DNA of 33,793 nt. It comes from Zoogloea dura. Its GTDB lineage: Bacteria; Pseudomonadota; Gammaproteobacteria; Burkholderiales; Rhodocyclaceae. Below are positions 1 through 7,325 of this stretch, piece by piece. Position 1 is the first letter of the stretch. Every line of letters starts with the position of its first letter. A model generated the notes under the pieces. It was not told the DNA's origin. It saw only the letters and a program-made list of their open reading frames with translations, and did no database searches. The translations under genes were made by a program, and so were the position numbers. The DNA is taken from assembly GCF_012927165.1 (NCBI RefSeq), contig NZ_JABBGA010000036.1, positions 1-33,793 of the forward strand. The letters run 5' to 3'.

Positions 1-561
1 GCCGAGCACAAGGCCCTGCCCGGCGCCACCGCCCTGTCGGAGGCCGCCGCGCGCAACCTGTACAAGCTGATGGCCTACAAGGACGAGTTCGAAGTGGCGC
101 GCCTGCACACCGACCCGGCCTTCCTGGCCGAACTCGATGCCCAGTTCCCCCACGGCTACAGCGTCAAGTACAACCTGGCCCCGCCGCTGCTGGCCGACAA
201 GGACCCGAAGACCGGCCACCTGCAGAAGAAGCAGTACGGCCCGTGGATGTTCAAGGCCTTCCAGCGCATGGCCGGCCTCAAGCACCTGCGCGGCGGCGCG
301 CTGGATCTCTTCAGCAAGACCGAAGAGCGGCGCATGGAACGGGCCCTGATCGAGGAGTACATCCGCCAGCTCGACGAGATCGTCAGCCAGCTGACCCACG
401 CCAACCATTCAGCCGCAGCCAGCCTGGCGGCCTGGCCGGATGAGGTGCGGGGCTATGGGCACGTGAAGGAGAAGAACCTGGCCAAGGCGCGGGTGCTGCA
501 GGCGGAGCGGCTGGCCGCCTTCAGGAATCCCAGCCAGGTGGTGATGATGAAGCGGGCGTAA
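1..561 (+). CDS. indolepyruvate ferredoxin oxidoreductase, C-terminal end (partial)
   Basis: The frame is open from the first base, so the start lies outside the window; 186 residues are visible. The segment reading AYKDEFEVARLHTD, then KYNLAPPLLADKDPKTG and a C-terminal helical stretch rich in Arg/Lys, matches my memory of the C-terminal domain of the large fused indolepyruvate ferredoxin oxidoreductase of proteobacteria (about 1150-1200 residues). That enzyme oxidatively decarboxylates aryl-pyruvates from aromatic amino acids to aryl-acetyl-CoA, reducing ferredoxin in the cytoplasm. The catalytic TPP and Fe-S parts are outside the window, so the call rests on the C-terminal domain alone. 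A strong hairpin terminator follows 43 bases after the stop. The internal ATG at 70 is not the real start. Confidence 0.8.
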   Translation, partial: AEHKALPGATALSEAAARNLYKLMAYKDEFEVARLHTDPAFLAELDAQFPHGYSVKYNLAPPLLADKDPKTGHLQKKQYGPWMFKAFQRMAGLKHLRGGALDLFSKTEERRMERALIEEYIRQLDEIVSQLTHANHSAAASLAAWPDEVRGYGHVKEKNLAKARVLQAERLAAFRNPSQVVMMKRA

Positions 562-603
562 GCGGCCAGGGTGCGGGGGAGACCGGCCCCTGCACCCTGT
601 ATC

Positions 604-646
604 ACAACAAAGCCTCTCTGCCGCAAGGCAAGAGAGGCTTTGTTGT
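604..646. terminator. bidirectional rho-independent terminator
   Basis: A perfect 16-bp inverted repeat (604-619 with 631-646, 11-base loop). The arms are ACAACAAAGCCTCTCT and its complement, so either strand ends in a TTTGTTGT tract. It sits between the convergent ends of the oxidoreductase gene (plus) and the AraC regulator (minus) and can serve both. Confidence 0.85.
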
Positions 647-664
647 ATTGGCGGGACGGGAGGT

Positions 665-1687
665 TCAGACCATGCCGGATCCGGGCTGACGATTCTGTTT
701 GTAACGCCGGAGCGTTTCGGAGGGGAGTTCGTTGAACTGTTTCCGGTACTCGATCGAGAAGCGGCCGAGGTGCATGAAGCCCCAATCCATCGCGATGCAT
801 GAAATGTTCTTCTGGGAGCCGTTGCGCAGGATTTCGCGGCGTACCTGCTCGAGCCGGTGCTTCTTGCGATAAGCGAGGGGTGTCAGCCCGAAGTACAGCT
901 TGAAGCCCTCGTAAAGCTTGAAGCGGGAGACCCCGGCCACTTGTTCGATGTGCTCCAGGTTAACGTCGTCCTTGGCTGTGTCGAGGATGAACTGACGTGC
1001 CTTGAGCAGGTATTGGGGGGTCTTGCCTTCGCGGGAGCTGTGGAGCTCTTCCGAGTAGTTGTTGGGCTGCGCCAGCAGCAGGCCACGGATGAGGGTGGCT
1101 TCCAGTTCCGCCGCAAGGTGAATATTGCGGTAAAGGCTCTGGCTGCACGCCATTTCAGTCAGCAGGTGGCGCACGATTCTCCACCACGAGGCGGTTTCTC
1201 CACTGGTGGCGTCCATGGTAGGGGAGAAGGTCAGCGGCCTGGACAAAGGGCGCTGCAGCAACTCTTCGAGTACCTTGGATACGGCGGCGTGCGACATTGA
1301 CACCAGCATCTTGCGGCAATTCCCTGCGATCACCAGTTCCTGAGCGACGTTCGGCACGAGGATGGTGCCCATGTCAGCGGTAGACAACAGCCGTCGCCCG
1401 TCGACCTCGAGTTCCTGTTCGCCGGTGATGGGCAGGCTGATGCTGAAGCTGTGCAGGGGGGTGGGCTCGTTGACCAGGATCGACACATCGGTGCCGTATT
1501 CCACGACGCCGATGGTGGTTGAACGGGACTGCAGGACGCTGCCTGAGTGCCGGAACTGCAGAGGGCGGTTGGCATGTGCCTTGAGGCCATGAGGGCCACA
1601 GATTTCGGCCATCCATGTCTGGGCACTCTTGAGGTCACTGCAGGATGTATGCAGGTCCTGTGGAACAACTTTCGCGATCGTCTCCAT
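665..1687 (-). CDS. AraC/XylS-family transcriptional regulator (AntR-like)
   Basis: 340 residues. The N-terminal about 200 residues resemble the AraC_binding_2 sensing domain of aromatic-acid regulators. The C-terminal about 100 residues hold the double helix-turn-helix of AraC proteins: DDVNLEHIEQVAGVSRFKLY for the first helix pair and the SEIxYRKQF-like FSIEYRKQFNELPSETLRRY at the end. I chose ATG 1687 rather than the GTG three bases upstream because AGGAG lies 6 bases before the ATG. The gene is divergent from the antAB-like dioxygenase across a 388-base gap. Known AntR of Pseudomonas has the same family and the same divergent position, so activation of antAB by an aromatic acid is likely. 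The inducer is inferred, not seen. Confidence 0.85.
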   Translation of the reverse strand: METIAKVVPQDLHTSCSDLKSAQTWMAEICGPHGLKAHANRPLQFRHSGSVLQSRSTTIGVVEYGTDVSILVNEPTPLHSFSISLPITGEQELEVDGRRLLSTADMGTILVPNVAQELVIAGNCRKMLVSMSHAAVSKVLEELLQRPLSRPLTFSPTMDATSGETASWWRIVRHLLTEMACSQSLYRNIHLAAELEATLIRGLLLAQPNNYSEELHSSREGKTPQYLLKARQFILDTAKDDVNLEHIEQVAGVSRFKLYEGFKLYFGLTPLAYRKKHRLEQVRREILRNGSQKNISCIAMDWGFMHLGRFSIEYRKQFNELPSETLRRYKQNRQPGSGMV

Positions 1688-1816
1688 CACGAACTCCTGG
1701 GTAGGGGTTGAGGCTCCGCTTCATGCAGCTATTCCGGGCCGGTTGGTGCGTCTGGTGTGTGGCTCCGTGATCCTGTTGGTGCAATCTTGTTGTCGAGCTG
1801 CGTGTCGGAATCTTAA

Positions 1817-1847
1817 AAAATCGAGATTTATAATAAATATCGATTTT
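1817..1847. promoter_or_regulatory. AT-rich dyad in the regulator-dioxygenase gap
   Basis: Within the 388-base gap between the AraC gene and antA there is an AT-rich inverted repeat unlike the GC-rich surroundings. AAAATCGA (1817-1824) pairs with TCGATTTT (1840-1847), and the centre holds a second small palindrome, TTTAT-A-ATAAA. It could be a promoter/UP element for either divergent gene or an operator. I see no clear XylS-type half-sites. The rest of the gap (1848-2075) shows no gene. Confidence 0.4.
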
Positions 1848-2075
1848 CTTGTCAGGCTTCTCTGCTGTCAAGCGCCACCCTTGAGGGGAAATACCCCCCC
1901 CATCGTTGAACGGGGACGCGGTGCTCGAGCCGGGAGCCGCGGTTTGACGGCTGTTTTCCGGCTGTGGCCCGCTGTCCACAAAAACCGGACAGACATTCCC
2001 CAACAGCAGGATATTCCTGGAAAAAGAACGGCCTTCTAATGGGGGCTCCATCAACACCAAAACAATGGGGACAAC

Positions 2076-3467
2076 ATGAGTACCGCAAGAACTACAGCCG
2101 ACTGGCGCGAATTTGTCTCGGGTTGCCTTGATTTTAGACCGGAGGAGGGCGTTTACCGAGTCGCGCGCCGCATGTTTACGGAGCCCGACCTGTTCGAACT
2201 CGAGATGGAGATGATCTTCGAGAAGAACTGGATCTATGCCTGTCACGAGAGCGAGATCTCCCAGCCCAACGATTTCATTACGATGAATGCCGGCCGCCAG
2301 CCGATGATCATCACCCGCGACGGAAATGGCAAGCTCAACGCGCTGGTCAATGCCTGTCAGCATCGCGGCGCGACCCTGACCCGGGTCGGCAAGGGTCGGC
2401 AATCCACCTTTGTGTGCTCCTTCCACGCCTGGACCTTCCGTTCCGACGGCAAGCTGCTCAAGGTGAAGGCACCCAGCGAATACCCGGAAGACTTTGACTT
2501 GGCTTCCCGCAACCTCAAGCGGGCGCGCATTGCCAGCTACAAGGGCTTCGTGTTCATCAACCTCGACACCGAGGGTACCAATTCGCTGGAAGATCATCTC
2601 GGCGATGCCAAAGTCTTCCTGGACCTGATGGTGGCCCAGTCCCCGACCGGTGAGCTGGAAGTTCTGCCGGGCAAGGGCACTTACACCTTCGATGGCAACT
2701 GGAAGCTGCAGAACGAGAACGGCCTGGATGGCTATCACGTCAGCACCGTGCACTACAACTACGTGGCCACCGTTGTTCATCGCCATGAGCTGAATGCCCA
2801 GAAGGGCGCCGAGATCACCAATACGCTGGACTACCGCAAGCTGGGTGCCGGCGATTCCGATACCGACGATGGCTGGTTCTCCTTCCCCAACGGGCACAGC
2901 GTGCTGTTCAGCGAAATGCCCAATCCCAGTGTGCGTCCCGGCTACGCCACCATCATGCCGCGCCTGGTCGAGGAGTATGGTGAAAAGAAGGCCGAGTGGA
3001 TGATGCACCGGCTGCGCAACCTGAACGTCTATCCCAGCCTGTTCTTCATGGACCAGATCAGTTCCCAGCTGCGGATCATCCGCCCGGTGGCCTGGAACAA
3101 GACCCAGGTGATCAGCCAGTGTATCGGCGTGAAGGGCGAGTCCGAAAAGGATAGGGAGAACCGCATCCGTCAGTTCGAGGATTTCTTCAACGTTTCCGGC
3201 ATGGGCACCCCCGACGATCTGGTGGAGTTCCGCGAGGCCCAGCGCGGCTTCCAGGCCCGCCTCGAATCGTGGAACGACATTTCCCGCGGCCACACCAAGT
3301 GGATCACCGAATCCACTCCCAATGCCGAGACGCTGGGCATCTCGCCGGTTCTGACCGGTGCCGAGCTGACCCATGAAGGGCTTTACATCAACCAGCACGG
3401 TGCCTGGCGCGATTTCCTGCTACGGGGCATCGACAAGAAATCCAAGAGCGAACAAGGAGCGGAATGA
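2076..3467 (+). CDS. antA: anthranilate 1,2-dioxygenase large (alpha) subunit
   Basis: 463 residues, the usual length for the oxygenase alpha subunit of the benzoate/anthranilate class of Rieske non-heme iron oxygenases. The Rieske 2Fe-2S ligands are visible as C94-x-H96 and C114-x2-H117. The mononuclear iron site follows as D217-G-Y-H220-x4-H225 in ENGLDGYHVSTVH. The enzyme adds both atoms of O2 to the ring; for anthranilate this gives catechol, CO2 and ammonia. Overall sequence, for example MFTEPDLFELEMEMIFEKNW and QISSQLRIIRPVAWNKTQ, resembles AntA more than BenA as I recall them, but benzoate or a halobenzoate remain possible substrates. It is followed at once by antB (4-base ATGA overlap). 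A GGGGA box sits just before the ATG. No ferredoxin reductase gene follows. Confidence 0.8.
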   Translation: MSTARTTADWREFVSGCLDFRPEEGVYRVARRMFTEPDLFELEMEMIFEKNWIYACHESEISQPNDFITMNAGRQPMIITRDGNGKLNALVNACQHRGATLTRVGKGRQSTFVCSFHAWTFRSDGKLLKVKAPSEYPEDFDLASRNLKRARIASYKGFVFINLDTEGTNSLEDHLGDAKVFLDLMVAQSPTGELEVLPGKGTYTFDGNWKLQNENGLDGYHVSTVHYNYVATVVHRHELNAQKGAEITNTLDYRKLGAGDSDTDDGWFSFPNGHSVLFSEMPNPSVRPGYATIMPRLVEEYGEKKAEWMMHRLRNLNVYPSLFFMDQISSQLRIIRPVAWNKTQVISQCIGVKGESEKDRENRIRQFEDFFNVSGMGTPDDLVEFREAQRGFQARLESWNDISRGHTKWITESTPNAETLGISPVLTGAELTHEGLYINQHGAWRDFLLRGIDKKSKSEQGAE

Positions 3468-3955
3468 TGGGCGATTTGCAGAAGAGCGTTGAGCAGTTCC
3501 TCTACCGCAAGGCCGAACTGTGCGATCGGCAGGCCTGGGACGATTACCTGGAACTGTTTGACGAAGGTGCCGAGTTCCACATTCCCCAGTGGGATTCCGA
3601 GCATGTCTACACCACGGATCCGAAGCGCGGCATGTCGATGATCTACTATGCCAACCGCTCGGGGCTGGAGGATCGGGTCTATCGCATCCGCACCGGCAAG
3701 TCGGCGGCATCGACTCCGCTGCCCCGCACCCTGCATCTGGTGACCAACGTGATGATCCAGGAGGCGTCTGACTCCCAACTGGAGGTCAAGGCCAAGTGGG
3801 TGACGCACTACTACCGCTTTGGCGTGGCGGCGCACTTCTTTGGTGAAGTGACCTACACCCTGAAGCCCGCAGGCAACAGTTGGGTGATCCTGCGCAAGCA
3901 TGTGCTCGTGCTGAACGACGTGATCGATTCGGTCATGGACTTCTACCACGTCTGA
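3464..3955 (+). CDS. antB: anthranilate 1,2-dioxygenase small (beta) subunit
   Basis: 163 residues with the cystatin-like fold sequence of ring-hydroxylating dioxygenase beta subunits (EQFLYRKAELCDRQAWDDYL at the N-terminus; WVTHYYRFGVAAHFFGEVTY in the middle). It forms the alpha3-beta3 oxygenase with AntA and has no metal site of its own. Its first ATG overlaps the antA stop as ATGA; a second ATG three bases on (3467) has better spacing to AAGGAG, so the true start may be one codon later. A hairpin terminator lies 59 bases after the stop, so the operon ends here without the antC reductase that normally follows in Pseudomonas and Acinetobacter. Confidence 0.8.
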   Translation: MMGDLQKSVEQFLYRKAELCDRQAWDDYLELFDEGAEFHIPQWDSEHVYTTDPKRGMSMIYYANRSGLEDRVYRIRTGKSAASTPLPRTLHLVTNVMIQEASDSQLEVKAKWVTHYYRFGVAAHFFGEVTYTLKPAGNSWVILRKHVLVLNDVIDSVMDFYHV

Positions 3956-4013
3956 GCGCAGATGTAGCCAGAACTCAGTTTGCTCCTCGATCAGGTCTGC
4001 CATCCTGACGATT

Positions 4014-4050
4014 GGCCTGCTTCGGGTAACCGGGGCAGGCCTTATTTTTT
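4014..4050 (+). terminator. rho-independent terminator after antAB
   Basis: GGCCTGC (4014-4020) pairs with GCAGGCC (4035-4041) and is followed by TTATTTTTT. The rest of the gap to 4251 holds another short GC palindrome (TGCCCCC-TTGG-like, 4079-4094) and no supported gene. Confidence 0.8.
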
Positions 4051-4251
4051 CATCTTGGGGCCGACCCAGGATGAAAAGTGCCCCCTTGGGGGCAGCGACC
4101 CGCCCACTTTTTGTCAGTGCCCCGACTGTGCGGGGATGCCATCTGCCTCCGGCAGGAGGACAATGAGTGCCTGGAGGCGCTGAATGCAGCTTCCTGTCAG
4201 GGGTGTTTCCCGGCCAGCGGGCTGCGAAACCAGAACAAGAAAGGGCAGATC

Positions 4252-4527
4252 ATGAGCTCCAAGCACCGTCATCTTCTCGAATCAATATTCCGCGATCCCA
4301 TCAGCAGCAATATCCAGTGGCGCGAGGTGGAGTCCCTTCTCCATCATCTGGGGGCCGAGGTCGAGCCGGGCCACGGCGCCCGTTTCCGGGTACTGCTCAA
4401 CCGGCATGAGTTCTTCCTGCACCACCCCCATCACAGCAACGAGTTCGGCAAGCAGGAACTCAAATACCTCCGTGAATGCCTGGCTGGGGCTGGAGTGACG
4501 CCTTCGGCCTACGAAGAGAAAGAGTGA
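4252..4527 (+). CDS. HicA-family (toxin-like) small protein
   Basis: 91 residues. It resembles the stand-alone chromosomal HicA-like proteins (dsRBD-like fold; HicA toxins are mRNA interferases). The N-terminus SSKHRHLLESIFRDPISSNI is followed by WREVESLLHHLGAEVEPGHG, then a beta segment and KYLRECLAGAGV. The ATG at 4252 is preceded by AAAGGG. Genuine HicA toxins carry a catalytic His in a GSHxxF-type motif. Here the matching stretch reads GHGARFRV, so activity is uncertain. No HicB antitoxin gene lies on either side: upstream is the antAB terminator, and downstream is a convergent membrane gene 25 bases away. It may be a domesticated or non-toxic relative. Confidence 0.6.
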   Translation: MSSKHRHLLESIFRDPISSNIQWREVESLLHHLGAEVEPGHGARFRVLLNRHEFFLHHPHHSNEFGKQELKYLRECLAGAGVTPSAYEEKE

Positions 4528-4552
4528 CGAAGCGGGCTGGGCTTCATCCGCC

Positions 4553-4975
4553 TCAGAGCTGAAGCAGGCCCATGGCCTTCAGGCTGAGGAACAGTGAGGC
4601 TCCGATCAGCAGGTTCTTGAAGCTCACGTAGCACAGCATGTCCATCAGGCTGGCCCGGCGATACAGGCGGCCCCACCAGGGGCCTTCCTTGACATAGGGT
4701 TTGCCGTCCAGCCGGACGAATACCTCCAGCACGCTCCAGCCGAACCACCAGCCGATGATCGCCCCCGCCGACAGGTGGCCGAGGGCGGTGAGGATCCAGG
4801 CGATGGTGGCCGCGACGGCAAGGCCGAAGCCGGCCAGGCGTAAGGATGTCCGGCCGCCTTGGGCGCCGCTGCCCCAGGGCCACAGGTGGTCGCGGAGCTC
4901 GGCGGCCAGCCAGGCTGCACCCCGGGCTTCCCCGTAGGAGGGCTGGCGCAGTTCGTTGCGGTCGGCGAGGGTCAT
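4553..4975 (-). CDS. unrecognised small membrane protein coupled to nosR
   Basis: 140 residues; not a family I recognise. A charged/aromatic cytoplasmic-looking N-terminus (residues 1-44) is followed by two close membrane spans (about 46-66 and 68-88; GWWFGW in the second), a loop with DGKPYVKEGPWWGRLYRR, and a third span (about 113-138). Its ATG overlaps the nosR stop as ATGA, so it is translationally coupled to nosR and the product is probably needed with it. Reading the frame further upstream inside nosR gives only a shadow. A partner or assembly factor for NosR (electron supply to NosZ) is the natural guess from context, but nothing in the sequence proves it. No cofactor ligands such as CxxC or paired His are obvious; there is a single Cys at 115. 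Confidence 0.75.
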   Translation of the reverse strand: MTLADRNELRQPSYGEARGAAWLAAELRDHLWPWGSGAQGGRTSLRLAGFGLAVAATIAWILTALGHLSAGAIIGWWFGWSVLEVFVRLDGKPYVKEGPWWGRLYRRASLMDMLCYVSFKNLLIGASLFLSLKAMGLLQL

Positions 4976-7155
4976 GAGTGCTTTTCTTCCGTGGCAGATC
5001 TGGCGGGGGCGGGATGGATGGGGATGAAGTAGCCCCGTGCGTCGATCGGGGTGAGCGGCTGGCCGGCCTTGTCCCGGCGTTTGCGCTCCTGGGCCAGGGG
5101 AGGGCAGGCGTGGTCGTCGTAGTACAAGACCATGCAGTCCAGGCAGAGCATGCATTCACGCTGGTCGATGTTTCCCTTGGTGTCGATGGCCAGGGAGCCG
5201 CAGCCCTTGGCGCAGGCCTTGCACTTGGTGCATTCGTCCTTCCGCTTGAGACCGAACCAGCGGAAGGTGGTGGGCATGGCCAGGGCCGCGCCCAGTGGGC
5301 AGAGATACTTGCAGAAGGGCCGCTCTGTGAAGATCGACAGGCCCAGCAGCCCCCCGGCGAAAAGGGTATAGGGCCAGCTGCGATTGAGCAGGCCGACCAG
5401 GAAGGTGGTCTTGAAGGGCTCGATCTCGGCAAGCTTCTCGGCCAGGCCCATGCTGAAGAAGGACACGGCGAGCAGGCCGAAGAAGATCGCGTACTTGAGG
5501 CCCTTGAGCCTGTCGTGCAGGGCCTGGGGGAGGTGGAACTGGAAGCGCTTGAGGCCGCAGGCCCGGCCCAGCTTGTAGAGCAGCTCGGAGAGGGAGCCGA
5601 AAGGGCAGAGCCAGCCACAGAACAGCCCGCGGCCCCACACGAACACCGTGACGATGATGAAGATCCAGAAGATGAAGATCAGCGGGTCGGACAGGAAGAG
5701 CTCCCACTGCCACTGGAAGAGCAGGCTGTGGAACCAGGTCAGGACCTGGGTGATGGAAGGCTGGGCCATGGCCTGGAAGCCCACGAAGCCGATGCTGAGC
5801 AGCCAGCCGGTGTATTTGAAGGCATTCACCCGCCACTTGTTCTTGTGGCTGGAGCGGCGTACCAGGCGGTCGCGGTTGGCGTAGGCCGCGGCCACGCCGA
5901 GCAGCAGCACGATGAAGGCGCCGATCTGCAGGGCCTTGTCCTTCCAGACCTTGAGCCAGGTGGGGTCGGGCTTGATCACTTCCGGGCGGCCGCCCTCCAG
6001 GTAGGAGTCGGCCAGCCAGTATTCCCTGTCGAAATTGGCAAAGGTCTTGGCGGCGGTCTCCTTGTCGATCCTGTTGCCGAGGAAGACCAACTTCCAGGGA
6101 TAGGCGGCGGAGAAACCCTTGCCGCGGATGATGAAGATCGCCGATTCGTCGTAGGCCGGGGCGCCTGCGGCGGCGAGGCCCCAGAGGTTCACATAATCGA
6201 GGTCGCGGAAGGTGAAGCTGTCCTTGTCCTGGCGTACTTGCACCCGGTCGTAGATGCCGCCGCGGACGAAGCCGGACCCCTTGAAGGAGTCCATCCCGGC
6301 GGTCCGGATGATGAAGATGGCGTGTTCGCCTTCCTTGAGGCGCGCCATCAGGCTGGCGTAGCCGTCCTTGCCGAGCAGGGCGCGGCCGATGGTGGGCTGG
6401 TTGAGATAGCCGAACCACAGGTCCATGTAGGGACGACCATCACCCTTGAGGCCGAGGTCCTCAGGTTTGACCACCAGGTGTTGCACGCTGCCGTCGGCCA
6501 CCAGGTTGGCCCAGCTGGGGGCCGCATCGGAAATGGGAAACCTGGCCTGGGGGCGGATTACCGGCTTGAGGATGCCCACCTGCTTGGCCACCTCGGTGCC
6601 GCTGGTCATCATGACCTGGTTCTGGGCAATGACGGTGACCGTGGCTCCGGTGATCGCGTCGAGGCCGATCAGGTTTTCCTCGGGGCGTGACTTGCCGATC
6701 TCGATGTTGTCGCCGACAAACTGCCCCAGGTACTGGTTGTTGAACTTGACCAGCGAGGATTCGGGGATCCCCAGCAGCAGGATGGGCTCGGAGTGCTTGA
6801 GGATCTTCACGCCGGTGAACTTGCCGGCGGTGTCCATCCCGATCAGGGTGACCACCGGTTTGCCGGAATAGGCTGGAATGTCGGTGATGTCGGTGGACAG
6901 CATCACGTAGCCGACTTTGGTCTTTTGTCCGGCGTCGTCCCGATAGCCCTCTACATACGAAGGCTGCCCCTTGCGCTCCGAGAAGCTGGTCGCCCCGGGC
7001 AGGACCTCGCTGCAGGGGGCGTAGTCACACAGCCGCGGTGAGGAAGACAACTCCGGCGGGAGCTTGATCTCGTAGGTGTCGGCGTGGGCGGCGCTGGTGA
7101 GCAGCAGGGCGGCGAGGGGGGCGAGCAGGCGGCGCAGGGTGCGCTGGGAGAACAT
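4972..7155 (-). CDS. nosR: NosR, membrane flavo-iron-sulfur protein for N2O reduction
   Basis: 727 residues, normal for NosR. It has an N-terminal signal peptide (residues 1-25) and a periplasmic FMN-binding domain with the flavinylation motif DAITGATVT around residues 166-174. Several membrane spans follow, with the two polyferredoxin-type motifs CGWLCPFG and CKYLCPLG. The C-terminal cytoplasmic part has two 4Fe-4S sets, CTKCKACAKGC and CMLCLDC. NosR is needed for nosZ expression and for maintaining NosZ activity in vivo, probably by passing electrons from quinol to the periplasm. The ATG has GGAG 6-7 bases upstream. It lies after nosZ (171-base gap holding a terminator), the reverse of the usual nosRZDFYL order, and overlaps the next membrane gene by 4 bases. 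Confidence 0.95.
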   Translation of the reverse strand: MFSQRTLRRLLAPLAALLLTSAAHADTYEIKLPPELSSSPRLCDYAPCSEVLPGATSFSERKGQPSYVEGYRDDAGQKTKVGYVMLSTDITDIPAYSGKPVVTLIGMDTAGKFTGVKILKHSEPILLLGIPESSLVKFNNQYLGQFVGDNIEIGKSRPEENLIGLDAITGATVTVIAQNQVMMTSGTEVAKQVGILKPVIRPQARFPISDAAPSWANLVADGSVQHLVVKPEDLGLKGDGRPYMDLWFGYLNQPTIGRALLGKDGYASLMARLKEGEHAIFIIRTAGMDSFKGSGFVRGGIYDRVQVRQDKDSFTFRDLDYVNLWGLAAAGAPAYDESAIFIIRGKGFSAAYPWKLVFLGNRIDKETAAKTFANFDREYWLADSYLEGGRPEVIKPDPTWLKVWKDKALQIGAFIVLLLGVAAAYANRDRLVRRSSHKNKWRVNAFKYTGWLLSIGFVGFQAMAQPSITQVLTWFHSLLFQWQWELFLSDPLIFIFWIFIIVTVFVWGRGLFCGWLCPFGSLSELLYKLGRACGLKRFQFHLPQALHDRLKGLKYAIFFGLLAVSFFSMGLAEKLAEIEPFKTTFLVGLLNRSWPYTLFAGGLLGLSIFTERPFCKYLCPLGAALAMPTTFRWFGLKRKDECTKCKACAKGCGSLAIDTKGNIDQRECMLCLDCMVLYYDDHACPPLAQERKRRDKAGQPLTPIDARGYFIPIHPAPARSATEEKHS

Positions 7156-7258
7156 CGAGGGCTCCGTCTATCGGTGTGACGGCGGATTCTGGTGCCGGGG
7201 GCGCCTGGCCGCCTTAAGCTGAGTCAATTCGGCAGCCGGCCCGAGGAATGGCGGCAAG

Positions 7259-7286
7259 CAAAAAAAGGGAGGCCGGAAGGCCTCCC
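7259..7286 (-). terminator. rho-independent terminator of nosZ
   Basis: On the minus strand GGGAGGCC-TTCC-GGCCTCCC is an 8-bp perfect stem with a tetraloop, followed by seven T. It starts 40 bases after the nosZ stop and lies before nosR, so most nosZ transcripts should end here and nosR needs its own promoter in 7156-7258. The only anaerobic-type box there is a poor TTGAC-TCAG-CTTAA (minus strand, near 7214-7228). Confidence 0.9.
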
Positions 7287-7325
7287 CAACTTATCCCCCA
7301 CGATAAGGAAACGGCTTGCGCCGGC

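Noticed and set aside
1635-3398. 587-residue minus frame across antA and the intergenic gap
   Set aside because: Shadow of antA; composition is unlike a protein and it crosses the promoter region.
4978-6690. 570-residue open frame opposite nosR
   Set aside because: Antisense shadow with biased Glu/Ala/Gly composition; nosR has all its motifs on the other strand.
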